Below, one piece after another: positions 7,584-16,400 of a stretch of 64,000 bases of DNA. Source of the DNA: Candidatus Limnocylindrales bacterium. Lineage in GTDB: Bacteria; Desulfobacterota; Binatia; UBA1149; CAITLU01. The stretch is from NCBI GenBank assembly GCA_035571835.1, contig DATNBU010000001.1, positions 1 through 64,000 on the forward strand, read 5' to 3'. Made by a program: the position numbers and the translations under genes. How positions within the stretch are numbered: position 1 is the first letter of the stretch; every line of letters begins with the position of its first letter. The notes under the pieces were generated by a model. The model was given only the letters and a program-made list of their open reading frames with translations, made no database searches and was not told where the DNA came from.

Positions 7584-9692
7584 TTACAGTTCCTTTTGGA
7601 CGGACGGCTTTTCGCCGTCCTTTCGGACGGACGGCTGGTCGCCGTCCTTTGGTTTGGCGGACGGCTGGTCGCCGTCATTTGCGGCCGACGGCTGGCCGGA
7701 AGGTGGCGGCGCGGCGATCTTCAGCACGTGGCCGTCGTACGGCGCCGGTACCGGAACGCCGAGCAGCGTGAGAATGGTCGGAGCAAGATCGCCGATCGCG
7801 GGGTGCTCGTCGCCGATCTTCACGTTGGAAAGCAGGATGCCGTCGGTCAGCGCGGTATCGGTCGTCGCGTGGTCGCCGCTCCACTTTTTCATGTTGTCTT
7901 CGAACAGGCCTTCGGGCGCGCCGCCGAGCGGCGTCGCCGACGACACGCGGTATCCGGAAGCCATGCCGATCTGCATGTCCTGCCCGTCGCCGAGCCGGTC
8001 GCCCTTCCAGGTCTCCTTGGCCGCATAGACCTTGTCGACGGCCGGCTTGCCGGTCTTCGGATCGATGACCTTCGTCATGCGCTCGCTGATGTCGCGGATG
8101 ACCTGATCGGCTTCCGCGCCCGGCGCGACGATGCCCTTTCCTTCGCGCCCGGCAACGTTGACGTAGATGCCGCCGACGCCGAGCGCATAGGCCTTCGTCT
8201 TCGACCAGTCGACGTCCTGGAGGAACTTCTTGGTCGTCGACTTCGCGCCGCCCTTCAGCGTCATGAAGCCTTCCTGGATGAGCCACGTGTTGACGTTGAA
8301 GCCGCGCCGCCAGCTGTGGAAGCCGTGGTCGCTGATCACGAACAGGATGTCGTCGGCGTCGAGCTTGGCGCGCACCTTGCCGATGATCTCGTCGGCGCGC
8401 TGGTAGGTCTTGAGAATCGAGTCGCCGTACTTGGCTGCCAGCGCCGCGTCGTAGCGCGGATGCTCGGCGTCGAGGAGCCGGTACATCATGTGCGATGTGC
8501 GGTCGGTCTCGACGAACACCGAAACCATGAGGTCCGTATTGCGGTTCTCGAGCTCGTGCAGCGTGATCGCTTCGCTCTCGCGGAACGTATCCCAGATGTC
8601 CTGCATGAACGCTTCCTCGTCGATGCGTTCCTCGTTGAGTCCCCACGTCTCGTGGTTCCAGCCGACGGTCTTGTAGTCGCCGACGGCCTTGACGAGCTCC
8701 TTCGCGTAGCCCGGCGGCTCGGTGACGTCGATCGCCGCGTCGGCCGGATCGTAGTTGATCGGCGACATGTACAGGTGGATCGCAGGCTCGACCTCGAGCA
8801 CGCGGAAGCGCGCCATGCCGGCAATGCTCGACATCTTCGTCACGTCGAAGCTCATCCGGAACCAGTCGCTCCAGCGCCCTGCTTCGACGGTTTCCTTGCG
8901 GCCGGCGAGCTCGATCGTCAGCGCGTCTTTTCCCGAGCGGGAGATCTTCAGTGGAACCGTAAGGCGTTCGCCGTCTTCGGAGAGCGGACCGACCGGACCT
9001 TCGATGATCGTCTCGACGCTGTCGCCGGCGCCGAGCGACAGCACCTTGCCGCCGAGCTCGGGGTTGGCCGCATCGCGCGGGCTGAGATCGCTCGCCCAGT
9101 AGTGAAACGTGCCTTCGCTGCCGCGGATGTCGGGAAGCCCGAGGCCGCCCTGCGCGTAGCTGTGCTGTTCTTTCTCGAGCGGATAGATGCACGGCACGCG
9201 CAGCACGACGCTGCGTTTTCCGGCGCGATCAGCGGTGGTCCAGAACGCTTCGCCGGACATCGTCGTCGTGAACGTCTCCGGTTTCGTCTGGAAAAGTCCG
9301 AACCGGTATTCGGCCTTGTGACTGACTGCACCGGTGCGATCCGGCAGATACGTCTTGGGATCGCGCAGGATGAAATCGAAAATTCCGTGACCGCCGGGAT
9401 TGAGGCCGGTGGTGAACGTGGACCACGCCGTGCACGACGACGGCGGCGTGGTCGTCTCGAGATGCCGGAACGTGCCGGTGCGCATCATCTCGGACATGTT
9501 CGGCAGCTTGGCCTGCCACTGCTCGACGAAGTCGGGATCGACGCCGTCAAAACCGAGCACGACCACGCGGCGGCCCGGCGCGGGGCCGGTGTCGCGCCTC
9601 CCCTCCCCGGAGCCGCAGCCGGCGAGCATCAGGGCCAGAAGGCCGGCGGGCACTACCGCGGCAAACAACACTCGATTCCTGTCCTTCGTCAT
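7584..9692 (-). CDS. Alkaline-phosphatase-family lipoprotein with Ser nucleophile
   Basis: 702 residues from the ATG at 9692; an in-frame TTG one codon earlier is less likely. The signal peptide ends in lipobox LMLAGC (lipidated Cys26). The catalytic domain starts VVVLGFDGVDPDFV (D49). The nucleophile segment PPSSCTAWSTFTTG puts Ser86 in the catalytic position. Other ligands are FVETDRTSHMMYR and VISDHGFHSWRRG. A long insertion around residues 190-330 looks like a beta-rich substrate domain. The C-terminal ~40 residues are a low-complexity repeat of DGDQPSxKxDG, encoded by short tandem DNA duplications. Predicted to act at the outer membrane or in the periplasm on a phosphodiester substrate. 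Confidence 0.85.
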   Translation of the reverse strand: MTKDRNRVLFAAVVPAGLLALMLAGCGSGEGRRDTGPAPGRRVVVLGFDGVDPDFVEQWQAKLPNMSEMMRTGTFRHLETTTPPSSCTAWSTFTTGLNPGGHGIFDFILRDPKTYLPDRTGAVSHKAEYRFGLFQTKPETFTTTMSGEAFWTTADRAGKRSVVLRVPCIYPLEKEQHSYAQGGLGLPDIRGSEGTFHYWASDLSPRDAANPELGGKVLSLGAGDSVETIIEGPVGPLSEDGERLTVPLKISRSGKDALTIELAGRKETVEAGRWSDWFRMSFDVTKMSSIAGMARFRVLEVEPAIHLYMSPINYDPADAAIDVTEPPGYAKELVKAVGDYKTVGWNHETWGLNEERIDEEAFMQDIWDTFRESEAITLHELENRNTDLMVSVFVETDRTSHMMYRLLDAEHPRYDAALAAKYGDSILKTYQRADEIIGKVRAKLDADDILFVISDHGFHSWRRGFNVNTWLIQEGFMTLKGGAKSTTKKFLQDVDWSKTKAYALGVGGIYVNVAGREGKGIVAPGAEADQVIRDISERMTKVIDPKTGKPAVDKVYAAKETWKGDRLGDGQDMQIGMASGYRVSSATPLGGAPEGLFEDNMKKWSGDHATTDTALTDGILLSNVKIGDEHPAIGDLAPTILTLLGVPVPAPYDGHVLKIAAPPPSGQPSAANDGDQPSAKPKDGDQPSVRKDGEKPSVQKEL
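7598..7698. repeat. Imperfect tandem repeats at the 3' end of the lipoprotein gene
   Basis: The core cggacggctggtcgccgtc recurs three to four times with spacing of about 24-33 bases, all in frame. It encodes the charged, Pro/Ser-containing repeats at the protein C-terminus. Similar duplications occur at other gene ends in this window. Confidence 0.75.
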
Positions 9693-9865
9693 CAACTTCC
9701 TCTGCTGCCTGTCGTCCGGATCTGCAGCGTGCTGAAAAGACTTCGCGGGCGTCGCTCGCGAGCCTTCGGCCGGGCCCGCGGCATTACGCCTGCGGGCGGC
9801 CCTCGGTCGTCAGCCTCTTCCTCTTCGGGAAACGGGCCCGTGGCCCTGCCGGACACTTGATCTGG

Positions 9866-11044
9866 TCAGGGCTTTTTCCCACTGCGGAGGTTCACGTACA
9901 AATTTTCGATCTGCCGAACCATGCCGGCCGCCGAGTAAGCGGCCACCACGCGCTCGCGCGCCGCGCTGCCCGTGCGCCGGCGAAGGTCGCCGCTGCCCAG
10001 CAATCGCGCGACTTTGACTGCCATCGCGTGCGAATCCGGGTAGTCGACGAGGAACCCGTCGACTCCTTCTGTGATGACCTCCGGGGCGCCGCCGACAGAC
10101 GTGACGACCACCGGAAGCTTCATCGACATCGCCTCGAGAATCGCGTTGGACATGCCCTCGCTCTCCGACGGCAGCACGAAGACGTCCATCGCCGCGAGAA
10201 CCTGCGGCATGTCGCTGCGGCGGCCCAGCAGATGGATGCTGCCCGCAAGACCGAGCGAGTCCGCGAGCGCCGCCGGCTCGGGCGGCATTTCGGACGCGCC
10301 GGCGATCAGAAGCTGCGCGTCCGGGATCGAGCGGCGCACCTCGGCCATCGCTTCAAAAAGCATCCGGAAGCCCTTGCGTGGCCTGAAAGTAATCGCGGTG
10401 CCCACAACCGGTGCACCGGCGATCCCGAGCTCGGCGCGCAGGCTCGCTGCGGCGTCGGCCGCGAGCTGGTCGGGATCGAAGCGGTCGGTGTCGATGCCGC
10501 TCGGGATCATCACCATGGGCGCCGGGAAGCTGCCCTCGATGTCGCGCGTGAACTCGAGCACCTGCCGGGAGTTCCCGGTGATCGCGTCCGAGCAGCGGCC
10601 GGAGATCGCGACCGCGACCCGCTCGGCGCGCCCCGCGGGCTTGTGAAGTCCCCTCTTGCTCGTCACGACGACCGGCACGCGAGCCAGCCGGCCCGCGGCC
10701 GCCGCGTAGAAGTTGCCGCGCAGGAGGTAGCCGTGCACGACCGCCGGCCCGATACGGCGGAGCGCCTTCGCAATCCGGTACAGCCCGAGAAGGTCGCGAG
10801 GGCTGCGAAGCGATCCGCTCATCCCGAACGTGCGCGTCTCGACGCCCGCAGCGCGGGCCTCGCCGAGAAGATTGCCATCGTCGCGAAGCACGAAGAGAAA
10901 GGGCCGGAAGCGCGAGCGGTCGAGGTTGCGGAAGACCTGCAGCAGGTGCGTCTGCGTGCCGCCGGTGATCATCGATGCGATCACGAACACGACCGGCAGC
11001 GGCCCGCTGCCCGCTCGAGACCGCTGGTCGGACCCCGGGCTCAT
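9866..11044 (-). CDS. GT4-family glycosyltransferase
   Basis: 392 residues, GT-B fold. N-terminal VVFVIASMITGGTQTHLLQVFRNL is a typical GT4 opening. NSRQVLEFTRDIEGSFPAPMV marks the interdomain region, FRPRKGFRMLFEAMAEV starts the donor domain, and SESEGMSNAILEAMSMKLPVV is the canonical EX7E nucleotide-sugar site. Expected to add a sugar to the lipid-linked EPS precursor on the cytoplasmic side. It is set apart from its neighbours by 98 and 170 bases, unlike the tightly overlapping genes elsewhere in the block. Donor sugar unknown. Confidence 0.9.
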   Translation of the reverse strand: MSPGSDQRSRAGSGPLPVVFVIASMITGGTQTHLLQVFRNLDRSRFRPFLFVLRDDGNLLGEARAAGVETRTFGMSGSLRSPRDLLGLYRIAKALRRIGPAVVHGYLLRGNFYAAAAGRLARVPVVVTSKRGLHKPAGRAERVAVAISGRCSDAITGNSRQVLEFTRDIEGSFPAPMVMIPSGIDTDRFDPDQLAADAAASLRAELGIAGAPVVGTAITFRPRKGFRMLFEAMAEVRRSIPDAQLLIAGASEMPPEPAALADSLGLAGSIHLLGRRSDMPQVLAAMDVFVLPSESEGMSNAILEAMSMKLPVVVTSVGGAPEVITEGVDGFLVDYPDSHAMAVKVARLLGSGDLRRRTGSAARERVVAAYSAAGMVRQIENLYVNLRSGKKP

Positions 11045-11142
11045 CTGGAGCCTTCGTTATGCCGGCGATACGCCGGGAATATCTCGAGAAAACACCCGCT
11101 CATGACGAAGGACTGGAAGCTGGTCGTGGTGCAGGACGCGGC

Positions 11143-13674
11143 TCAGGGTTTCCAGAACTGGTCGGTTCCGATCAGTCCCAGCGCCTGGCCGGCGAGCGGT
11201 CCGAACGGCTCGTAGGTGACCCAGTCCTTGACCAGGTCGCCGTTCGGCTCGAACGCGAGGATCTGCGGCGACGCGCCTGCTCCCGGAGCGACGATGATCT
11301 CCGCCTGGCCGTCGAGGTCCACATCGGCCGTCGTCACCGTCAGGCCGCCGGCAAACTGGAGCCCGAACTGCTTGACGAAAAAGCTGACCGGCGTGTCCGG
11401 CTTGTACTCGAATGCCGAGCCCAGAACCCTGTCGCCGCTGTCGTTGTTCCACGCGCGGATCCACAGCTGGCCCTTGGCCGGTGCCGTGATGATCTCCGGG
11501 CCGCCCTCGCCGTCGAGATCGCCGACGGCAACCGAGACGCCCGAATTGCCGTTGCTCGACGGATAGGCCAGCCACTCGGTCAGCTTGGTGCCGCCGCGGC
11601 CGAACACGCGAACGACGGGAAGACCGGCAGCCGGAGCCACGACGATCTCTTCGCCGTCGTTCTTCGTGGCGAGGTCTCCGCCCGCAAGGTTCACTCCGGC
11701 CGCGCCGATCGTCACGTTGTTGAACTTCTCCGCGGGTCCGAAGACTGCGAACTCGCGCAGCTTGGTCCACTCGATCAGTCCGGATGGAAGCTGGAACTCG
11801 GCCCACCAGATCTCGACCGGAACCGGTCCTTCGTTGGCGTCCGCCGGTGCGATCGCCATCTCGTCGCCGGCCTGCGTCGCGAAGTCGCCTCCGGCCACGT
11901 TGAGGCCGCCATGGTAGTTTGCCGGCCCGGCCGTAAACAGTGACAGGCGCTGCTTGCGCCGCGATGCCCTGTAGACCGCGACTTCCGGCGATGCGCCACC
12001 GCGGCCGGTTCCGATCACCAGCTTGGTCTTCGCGCCGTTCTGCGTATCGGCCCGGCGGCCGTCATCGAGGATCGCCATCGAAAGATGCGCGGACGCCTGA
12101 CCGCGGAACGGCCGGATCTCCGCTTCGCGCCGGTGGCCGAACGGATCAAAGCTTTTCACGACCGGCTCGCGTCCGAGACCGAGCCCGGAGACGAATACGC
12201 GTGTCTCGCGCCCGCGGCGTCCCGCGAAACTGCCGACCACCGCGCCATCTTTGCCGCCCGACAGGATGTAGACCGAGCCCGCTCCGCGCTTTCCGCCGGG
12301 AGCGTCGCCGGGTGCTCCGACGACGACGTCGCCGACGCCGTCCTGGTCGTAGTCGATCCCGCTCGCGAGCGTCTGGCCGAATCGCTCGAGCGCGAGCGTT
12401 CCGCTCTGCGTCCACAGCAGATGACCGTCGGCGCTGTCGAATGCGTGCACGCGTCCGGCCTGCGACTTTCCGAGAATCTTGGCGAGCGGAGCACCGGCGG
12501 CCACGTCGCTCAGCGTGCCGCCGTCGAGCGAGCCGGGCGCGGCAAGGGATGTTCCGAACGCGGCGAAGCGCTGCGGCGACGGCTCGTCGATCTCGAGCAG
12601 CGCGGGACCGGTTGCCGAATAGAGCGTGATGCGTCCGGCGTCTTCCAGTGCATCGGGTTCCGCGCCTGGTGAGCCTATCCACAGATCGTCGAGCACGTCG
12701 CCGTCCTGGTCACCGGCCGGCACAGCCGAGCGCCCGAGGCGATCGACGATCGTCTCTCCGACGTAGTCGCGCAGCACCGGATACGGCGATGCGCCGGAAA
12801 TGACCGACAGGCGTCCCGCGCGCGGCGCCAGCGTGGTCGTCGTCGTCGATGTCGTCGTGGTCGTTGATTCGTCGGCCGCAGCCGCGACCGCTTCGGAAGG
12901 ATGCGCGACGCGCGACGACGCGAACCAGTCGTCGATGCCGTCGCCGTCCATGTCGCCGGTCGCACCGACCAGGCTTCCCCACTGCTCGTCTTCGTCGACG
13001 CCATTGGTGCGCGAAAGCTGGCCGCCGCTTGCGCCCGACAGCAGGAATCCCGAGCCGCGGACTTTGCTGGAAACCTGTGCGCCGCTGGCACCGACCACGA
13101 CGTCGGCCTTGCCGTCGTGGTTCTTGTCGCTGACGGCCTGGACGCTCTCGCCGAAGCCGGCGTTCTGGCTGGTGCCGTCGACCGACCACAGCACTCCGCC
13201 CTGTGACGAGAACACTTCGACCTTGCCCGCTCCGAGAATGATGCCGCCGCCCGGCCGCGGCGCCGTGAACGTTGCCGACCCGATGACTAGCTCGGCCCGG
13301 GAGTCGCCGTCGAGGTCGGCGATCCAGTCGAGCGCCGAGCCGAAGGACTGTTCCGCATCGGTGCCTGCGAGCGAGAGCACGAGCGCGCCGGTCTTGCCGG
13401 AGAAGACCTTGATGCGCCCCACGTGGACCCGGGACCCTACGGATGCGCACGGTGCGCCGATGGCGATGTCGGGGAATGCGTCGCCGTCGTAATCGCGGCC
13501 CGACGCGATCGACCATCCGAACGCATCGCCCCCTTCGGGACCGCACTGGACCTCGAACGCCAGCGCAGGCCGTCCCTGGAACGCGAGCAGGATGGACAGC
13601 GCCGCGGTGAACAAACCCGCCACGCCACGCCGCCTTACGATGCGACCTGTCATGCTGTGAATGAGACTGGGCAT
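11143..13674 (-). CDS. Secreted FG-GAP/VCBS repeat beta-propeller protein
   Basis: 843 residues from the ATG at 13674; the frame continues to a TTG at 13728. A basic stretch and hydrophobic signal peptide ending PALA-F imply export. Residues up to ~500 hold FG-GAP repeats with Ca-binding loops such as DYDGDAFPDIAIGAP, DLDGDSRAELVIGSA and DYDQDGVGDVVVGAPG. A Thr-rich linker (STTTTTSTTTTTL) interrupts the propeller. The C-terminal ~350 residues carry a second repeat type ending EIIVAPGAGASPQ. It is probably a surface or EPS-associated adhesin or scaffold. It sits between a flippase and a glycosyltransferase, suggesting co-expression with the polymer. No enzymatic motif was seen. Confidence 0.82.
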   Translation of the reverse strand: MPSLIHSMTGRIVRRRGVAGLFTAALSILLAFQGRPALAFEVQCGPEGGDAFGWSIASGRDYDGDAFPDIAIGAPCASVGSRVHVGRIKVFSGKTGALVLSLAGTDAEQSFGSALDWIADLDGDSRAELVIGSATFTAPRPGGGIILGAGKVEVFSSQGGVLWSVDGTSQNAGFGESVQAVSDKNHDGKADVVVGASGAQVSSKVRGSGFLLSGASGGQLSRTNGVDEDEQWGSLVGATGDMDGDGIDDWFASSRVAHPSEAVAAAADESTTTTTSTTTTTLAPRAGRLSVISGASPYPVLRDYVGETIVDRLGRSAVPAGDQDGDVLDDLWIGSPGAEPDALEDAGRITLYSATGPALLEIDEPSPQRFAAFGTSLAAPGSLDGGTLSDVAAGAPLAKILGKSQAGRVHAFDSADGHLLWTQSGTLALERFGQTLASGIDYDQDGVGDVVVGAPGDAPGGKRGAGSVYILSGGKDGAVVGSFAGRRGRETRVFVSGLGLGREPVVKSFDPFGHRREAEIRPFRGQASAHLSMAILDDGRRADTQNGAKTKLVIGTGRGGASPEVAVYRASRRKQRLSLFTAGPANYHGGLNVAGGDFATQAGDEMAIAPADANEGPVPVEIWWAEFQLPSGLIEWTKLREFAVFGPAEKFNNVTIGAAGVNLAGGDLATKNDGEEIVVAPAAGLPVVRVFGRGGTKLTEWLAYPSSNGNSGVSVAVGDLDGEGGPEIITAPAKGQLWIRAWNNDSGDRVLGSAFEYKPDTPVSFFVKQFGLQFAGGLTVTTADVDLDGQAEIIVAPGAGASPQILAFEPNGDLVKDWVTYEPFGPLAGQALGLIGTDQFWKP

Positions 13675-13732
13675 GAGGACGATTGCACCCGAACCAATGC
13701 AGATTGGCAGAACGATGCCGGTCCGCAAGCCA

Positions 13733-15151
13733 CTATTCCGGGTTGCCCGCTCCTCCCCGCCCGCGCTTGCCGAAGCGGCTGGCGACCTCGGCCGTCAGCC
13801 GGCGCCAGCGTTCGAAGTCGCTCCGATTGAGGACCAGCGGCGTGTACCACGCGAGGCCCGATTCGCGCAGGAAGAACCCGTAAAGCAGCAGCGCCGCCGC
13901 CGTGTACGACGCGCTCGTTCCGATGGCCGCGCCGAGAATTCCGTAGCGCGGGATCAGCCACATGTTCAGACCGATGTTGCCGCCGAGCGCGATGTAGGCG
14001 GCGATCACGTTGATGACCTGGCGGTCGCGGGCCGTGAAGTCGCGCGACAGCAGCACGTACAGCGACATCATGACGATGCCCCACGAGATCCAGACGAGCG
14101 GCACCGCCGCCGGCTCGTACGCGACTCCGTACAGCCAGACGATCGCGAAGCGCCCGACGAGCGTCAGCACCACCGCCGCGAGCACGGCGATCGCGAGCGT
14201 CTGCCGGCACGCGGCCGCGGTCATCGCGTGCACCTTGTCCTCCGGCATTCCGGCGAGCCGCGGGAACATCGCAAGACCGAGCGATTGCGGAATCGACATC
14301 ATCTGCTCGGCGAACTTCGCGCCGATCGAGTAGAACGCGACTTCCGACGGCGTCAGGTAGAGCGAGCACAGGTAGACGCCGGCCTTGAAGTTGAAGTGCG
14401 ACGCGATGATCTGCAGGTGCGACTTCATCCCGTAGCGCAGCATCCGGTGAAACAGCGGACGGTCGAACGTGAACCGTAGCGGCGTGTCCTTGTGGATCGT
14501 CCAGAACACCCACAGCAGCATCACCGTGTTGAGCGCCACCGACACGCCGAGCGCGCCCGGCAGCCCGAGCCGCAGCCCGATCAGAACCGTGGCCATCAGC
14601 ACCAGCGCGATGACCGACTCGCCCAGCAGCCGCGCGTTGTACACGCGGAAGCGGTCGGTCGCCTGCAGCACGCCGTACAGGTAGCTCTCCATCAGCAGGA
14701 TCGGGATCATCGGACAGATGGCGACGAGTGCCCATAGCGGAACGCCGCGCAGCACGGTCGACAGGATGTACTGGTGGAAAATGAGCACGCCGGCGATCAG
14801 CACGGCGCCGGTGCCGAGACCGAACCAGACTGCGGTCGATGCCACGACCGAAACGTCCTGCTTCTCGCGACGGATGAAGTAGATCGTCGCCTGCGCCTGC
14901 CCGAACTTGGTGAGCGTCGTCAGCGACGCCGGAAACGTCGAGACCAGCGAGAAGATTCCGCGCAGCTCGGGACCGAGCCAGCGTGCGGTGATGACGCCGA
15001 TGATGACGCCGAAGCCCATCTTGGCGAAGATCGTCGCGAGCGTGCCGCCGAAGTCCTCGATCAGGCGGTACAGCGACGAACCCTGCGCGCGCCTGGCCGC
15101 ACGCGCGGGTTGCACGGGTTCGTCGATCGCCTGCCCCACCGACTCGCTCAT
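13733..15151 (-). CDS. Wzx-type polysaccharide flippase (MOP superfamily)
   Basis: 472 residues with about 12-14 hydrophobic helices, the size and layout of O-antigen/EPS flippases. An N-terminal cytoplasmic stretch precedes GTLATIFAKMGFGVIIGVITARWLGPELRG, the classic first helix with a GP turn. Expected to move undecaprenyl-linked repeat units across the inner membrane for Wzy-type assembly. A polymerase (Wzy) was not identified in the window. The ATG at 15151 overlaps the stop of a repeat-encoded leader ORF (ATGA), so translation is probably coupled to it. Confidence 0.9.
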   Translation of the reverse strand: MSESVGQAIDEPVQPARAARRAQGSSLYRLIEDFGGTLATIFAKMGFGVIIGVITARWLGPELRGIFSLVSTFPASLTTLTKFGQAQATIYFIRREKQDVSVVASTAVWFGLGTGAVLIAGVLIFHQYILSTVLRGVPLWALVAICPMIPILLMESYLYGVLQATDRFRVYNARLLGESVIALVLMATVLIGLRLGLPGALGVSVALNTVMLLWVFWTIHKDTPLRFTFDRPLFHRMLRYGMKSHLQIIASHFNFKAGVYLCSLYLTPSEVAFYSIGAKFAEQMMSIPQSLGLAMFPRLAGMPEDKVHAMTAAACRQTLAIAVLAAVVLTLVGRFAIVWLYGVAYEPAAVPLVWISWGIVMMSLYVLLSRDFTARDRQVINVIAAYIALGGNIGLNMWLIPRYGILGAAIGTSASYTAAALLLYGFFLRESGLAWYTPLVLNRSDFERWRRLTAEVASRFGKRGRGGAGNPE

Positions 15152-15261
15152 CCGTCGAGCCTTCTGACCGACTCGCTCATCGCTCGTCTTCTGAACGACT
15201 CGCTCATCGCTCGTCTCCTGAACGACTCGCTCATCGCTCGTCTTCTGAACGACTCGCTCAT
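15148..15261 (-). CDS. Repeat-encoded 37-residue leader ORF upstream of the flippase
   Basis: The ATG at 15261 overlaps the HprK-like gene stop (ATGA), and its TGA at 15150-15148 overlaps the flippase ATG at 15151. The product is three copies of MSESFRRRA followed by MSESVRRLDG: short, basic and with no known function. In-frame ATGs lie at 15234, 15207 and 15180, each preceded by a GGAGACGAGCG-like purine run. It probably arose by tandem duplication of the original HprK-like/flippase junction, because the flippase itself begins MSESV. A coupling device with little peptide function is as likely as a real small protein. Confidence 0.45.
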   Translation of the reverse strand: MSESFRRRAMSESFRRRAMSESFRRRAMSESVRRLDG

Positions 15262-15272
15262 CGCTCGTCTCC
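15149..15272. repeat. Tandem duplication of a translation-initiation module
   Basis: ATGs at 15261, 15234, 15207, 15180 and 15151 are spaced 27, 27, 27 and 29 bases. Each unit carries ATGAGCGAGTCG followed by a purine-rich SD-like stretch for the next ATG. The 29-base last unit changes the frame and places a stop over the flippase start. Confidence 0.9.
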
Positions 15273-16400
15273 GTTTCCGAGGGCGTCGAAGAGCTCGGCG
15301 AGGACTTTTTCGCGCATGAAGGTGACGAGGTCGTTCGATGGCGGCACGTGCAGCGCGAACGACGGCACCAGCTCGGCCAGACGATCCGATGCCGTGGTCT
15401 CGTCGTAGCGACGGGCGCCCGAGACGAGGTCGAGGACTTCGTTCATGATCGAGATACGGCGCATCTCCTTGGCCATCGTGTTGGCGGCCCGCAACCGCGC
15501 CGCGCTTTCGCGAGGAACCAGCGGCTTCAGCTGGAACTCGCTCGAACGCTCGACGTGCAGCAGCACGCCGGCCCGCTGCGGCATCATCTCGATGTCCGAC
15601 GTGCGGTAGGCATCGCGCGCGAACACGCGCTTTTCTCCGGTCTGCGTAAGGCGCGCTGCGCCGGCGCCCGCCAGACGACGGCTGCGCTCGTCGAGCAGCA
15701 GCAGCTCCGGACAGGCCATCACGCGATATCCGTCGTGAAGCAGCAGGTTGTCGGACAGCATGCGGTGATCCGCATCGGCAAGCATCGCGACCGACAGCGA
15801 CGACTTGCCGCAGCCCGGCATTCCGACGAGCACGACGGCGCCGATGCGCGTGGCGACTGCGCTCGCATGCAGCACGTTCCAGCCGGCGCCGCGGCTGAGC
15901 CACCAGAGCACCGGATGGTAGAAGAGATAGTAGAGCAGCGTCGAGAAACGCCGGCCGCGCATCTGCTCGAGCTGCGAGCGATGCCGGATGCGCTGGAGCG
16001 CTTCGGCCCGGCCGCCGGTCGCCAGGTGAAAGAAGTAGCGGCCGGTCACGTCGAGCCGCTCGTCCTTCATGGCGAGCTCCATCTGCAGGTCGGGAAAATC
16101 GTCGATGCGCAGCCACTGCGCGCCGGCTTCTCCGAGGAACAGGTCGCGGTCGGGCCGCCGCGTCCAGATCATCGGATCGAAACCGTCCCCGCCGGACGCG
16201 CCACTTTCCTTGTGGCGCGGCGGCATGCCCTCGCGCCACTGGAGGCGCGAGCGGATGTCGAACTTGCCGCTGTCCGCGACGATCCACGGCTCGAGGGCAG
16301 CCCGCGCGTAGTCGGCGAATGCGGGAAGCTCGCTCTCGATGCGTACGCGTACGCCGTGAAGCTCGAAGCATGCGGCCGGATTGGCGACGATCGCGCTCAT
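15258..16400 (-). CDS. HprK-like P-loop kinase of an EPS locus
   Basis: 380 residues from the ATG at 16400, which overlaps the upstream GT4 stop (ATGA); the frame is open further upstream but without family similarity. Residues 193-201 are the Walker A motif GMPGCGKSS. It is preceded by NVLHASAVA, the His-containing strand of HPr-kinase-like proteins, and followed by LSDNLLLHDG. The N-terminal ~150 residues are an uncharacterised domain. HprK-like proteins phosphorylate Ser or small molecules, but no HPr/PTS gene is visible, so a sugar or unknown protein may be the target. Its place between a glycosyltransferase and the flippase ties it to EPS production. Confidence 0.75.
   Translation of the reverse strand: MSAIVANPAACFELHGVRVRIESELPAFADYARAALEPWIVADSGKFDIRSRLQWREGMPPRHKESGASGGDGFDPMIWTRRPDRDLFLGEAGAQWLRIDDFPDLQMELAMKDERLDVTGRYFFHLATGGRAEALQRIRHRSQLEQMRGRRFSTLLYYLFYHPVLWWLSRGAGWNVLHASAVATRIGAVVLVGMPGCGKSSLSVAMLADADHRMLSDNLLLHDGYRVMACPELLLLDERSRRLAGAGAARLTQTGEKRVFARDAYRTSDIEMMPQRAGVLLHVERSSEFQLKPLVPRESAARLRAANTMAKEMRRISIMNEVLDLVSGARRYDETTASDRLAELVPSFALHVPPSNDLVTFMREKVLAELFDALGNGDER

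Noticed and set aside
7596-9860. Open frame of 754 codons on the plus strand
   Set aside because: It is antisense to the well-supported alkaline-phosphatase-family lipoprotein gene. Composition is Arg/Val/Asp/His-rich with no domain. Similar antisense frames cover most genes because of high GC.
15149-15272. CRISPR-like repeats
   Set aside because: Repeats are directly adjacent, with no spacers, and are part of a gene junction; no cas genes nearby.
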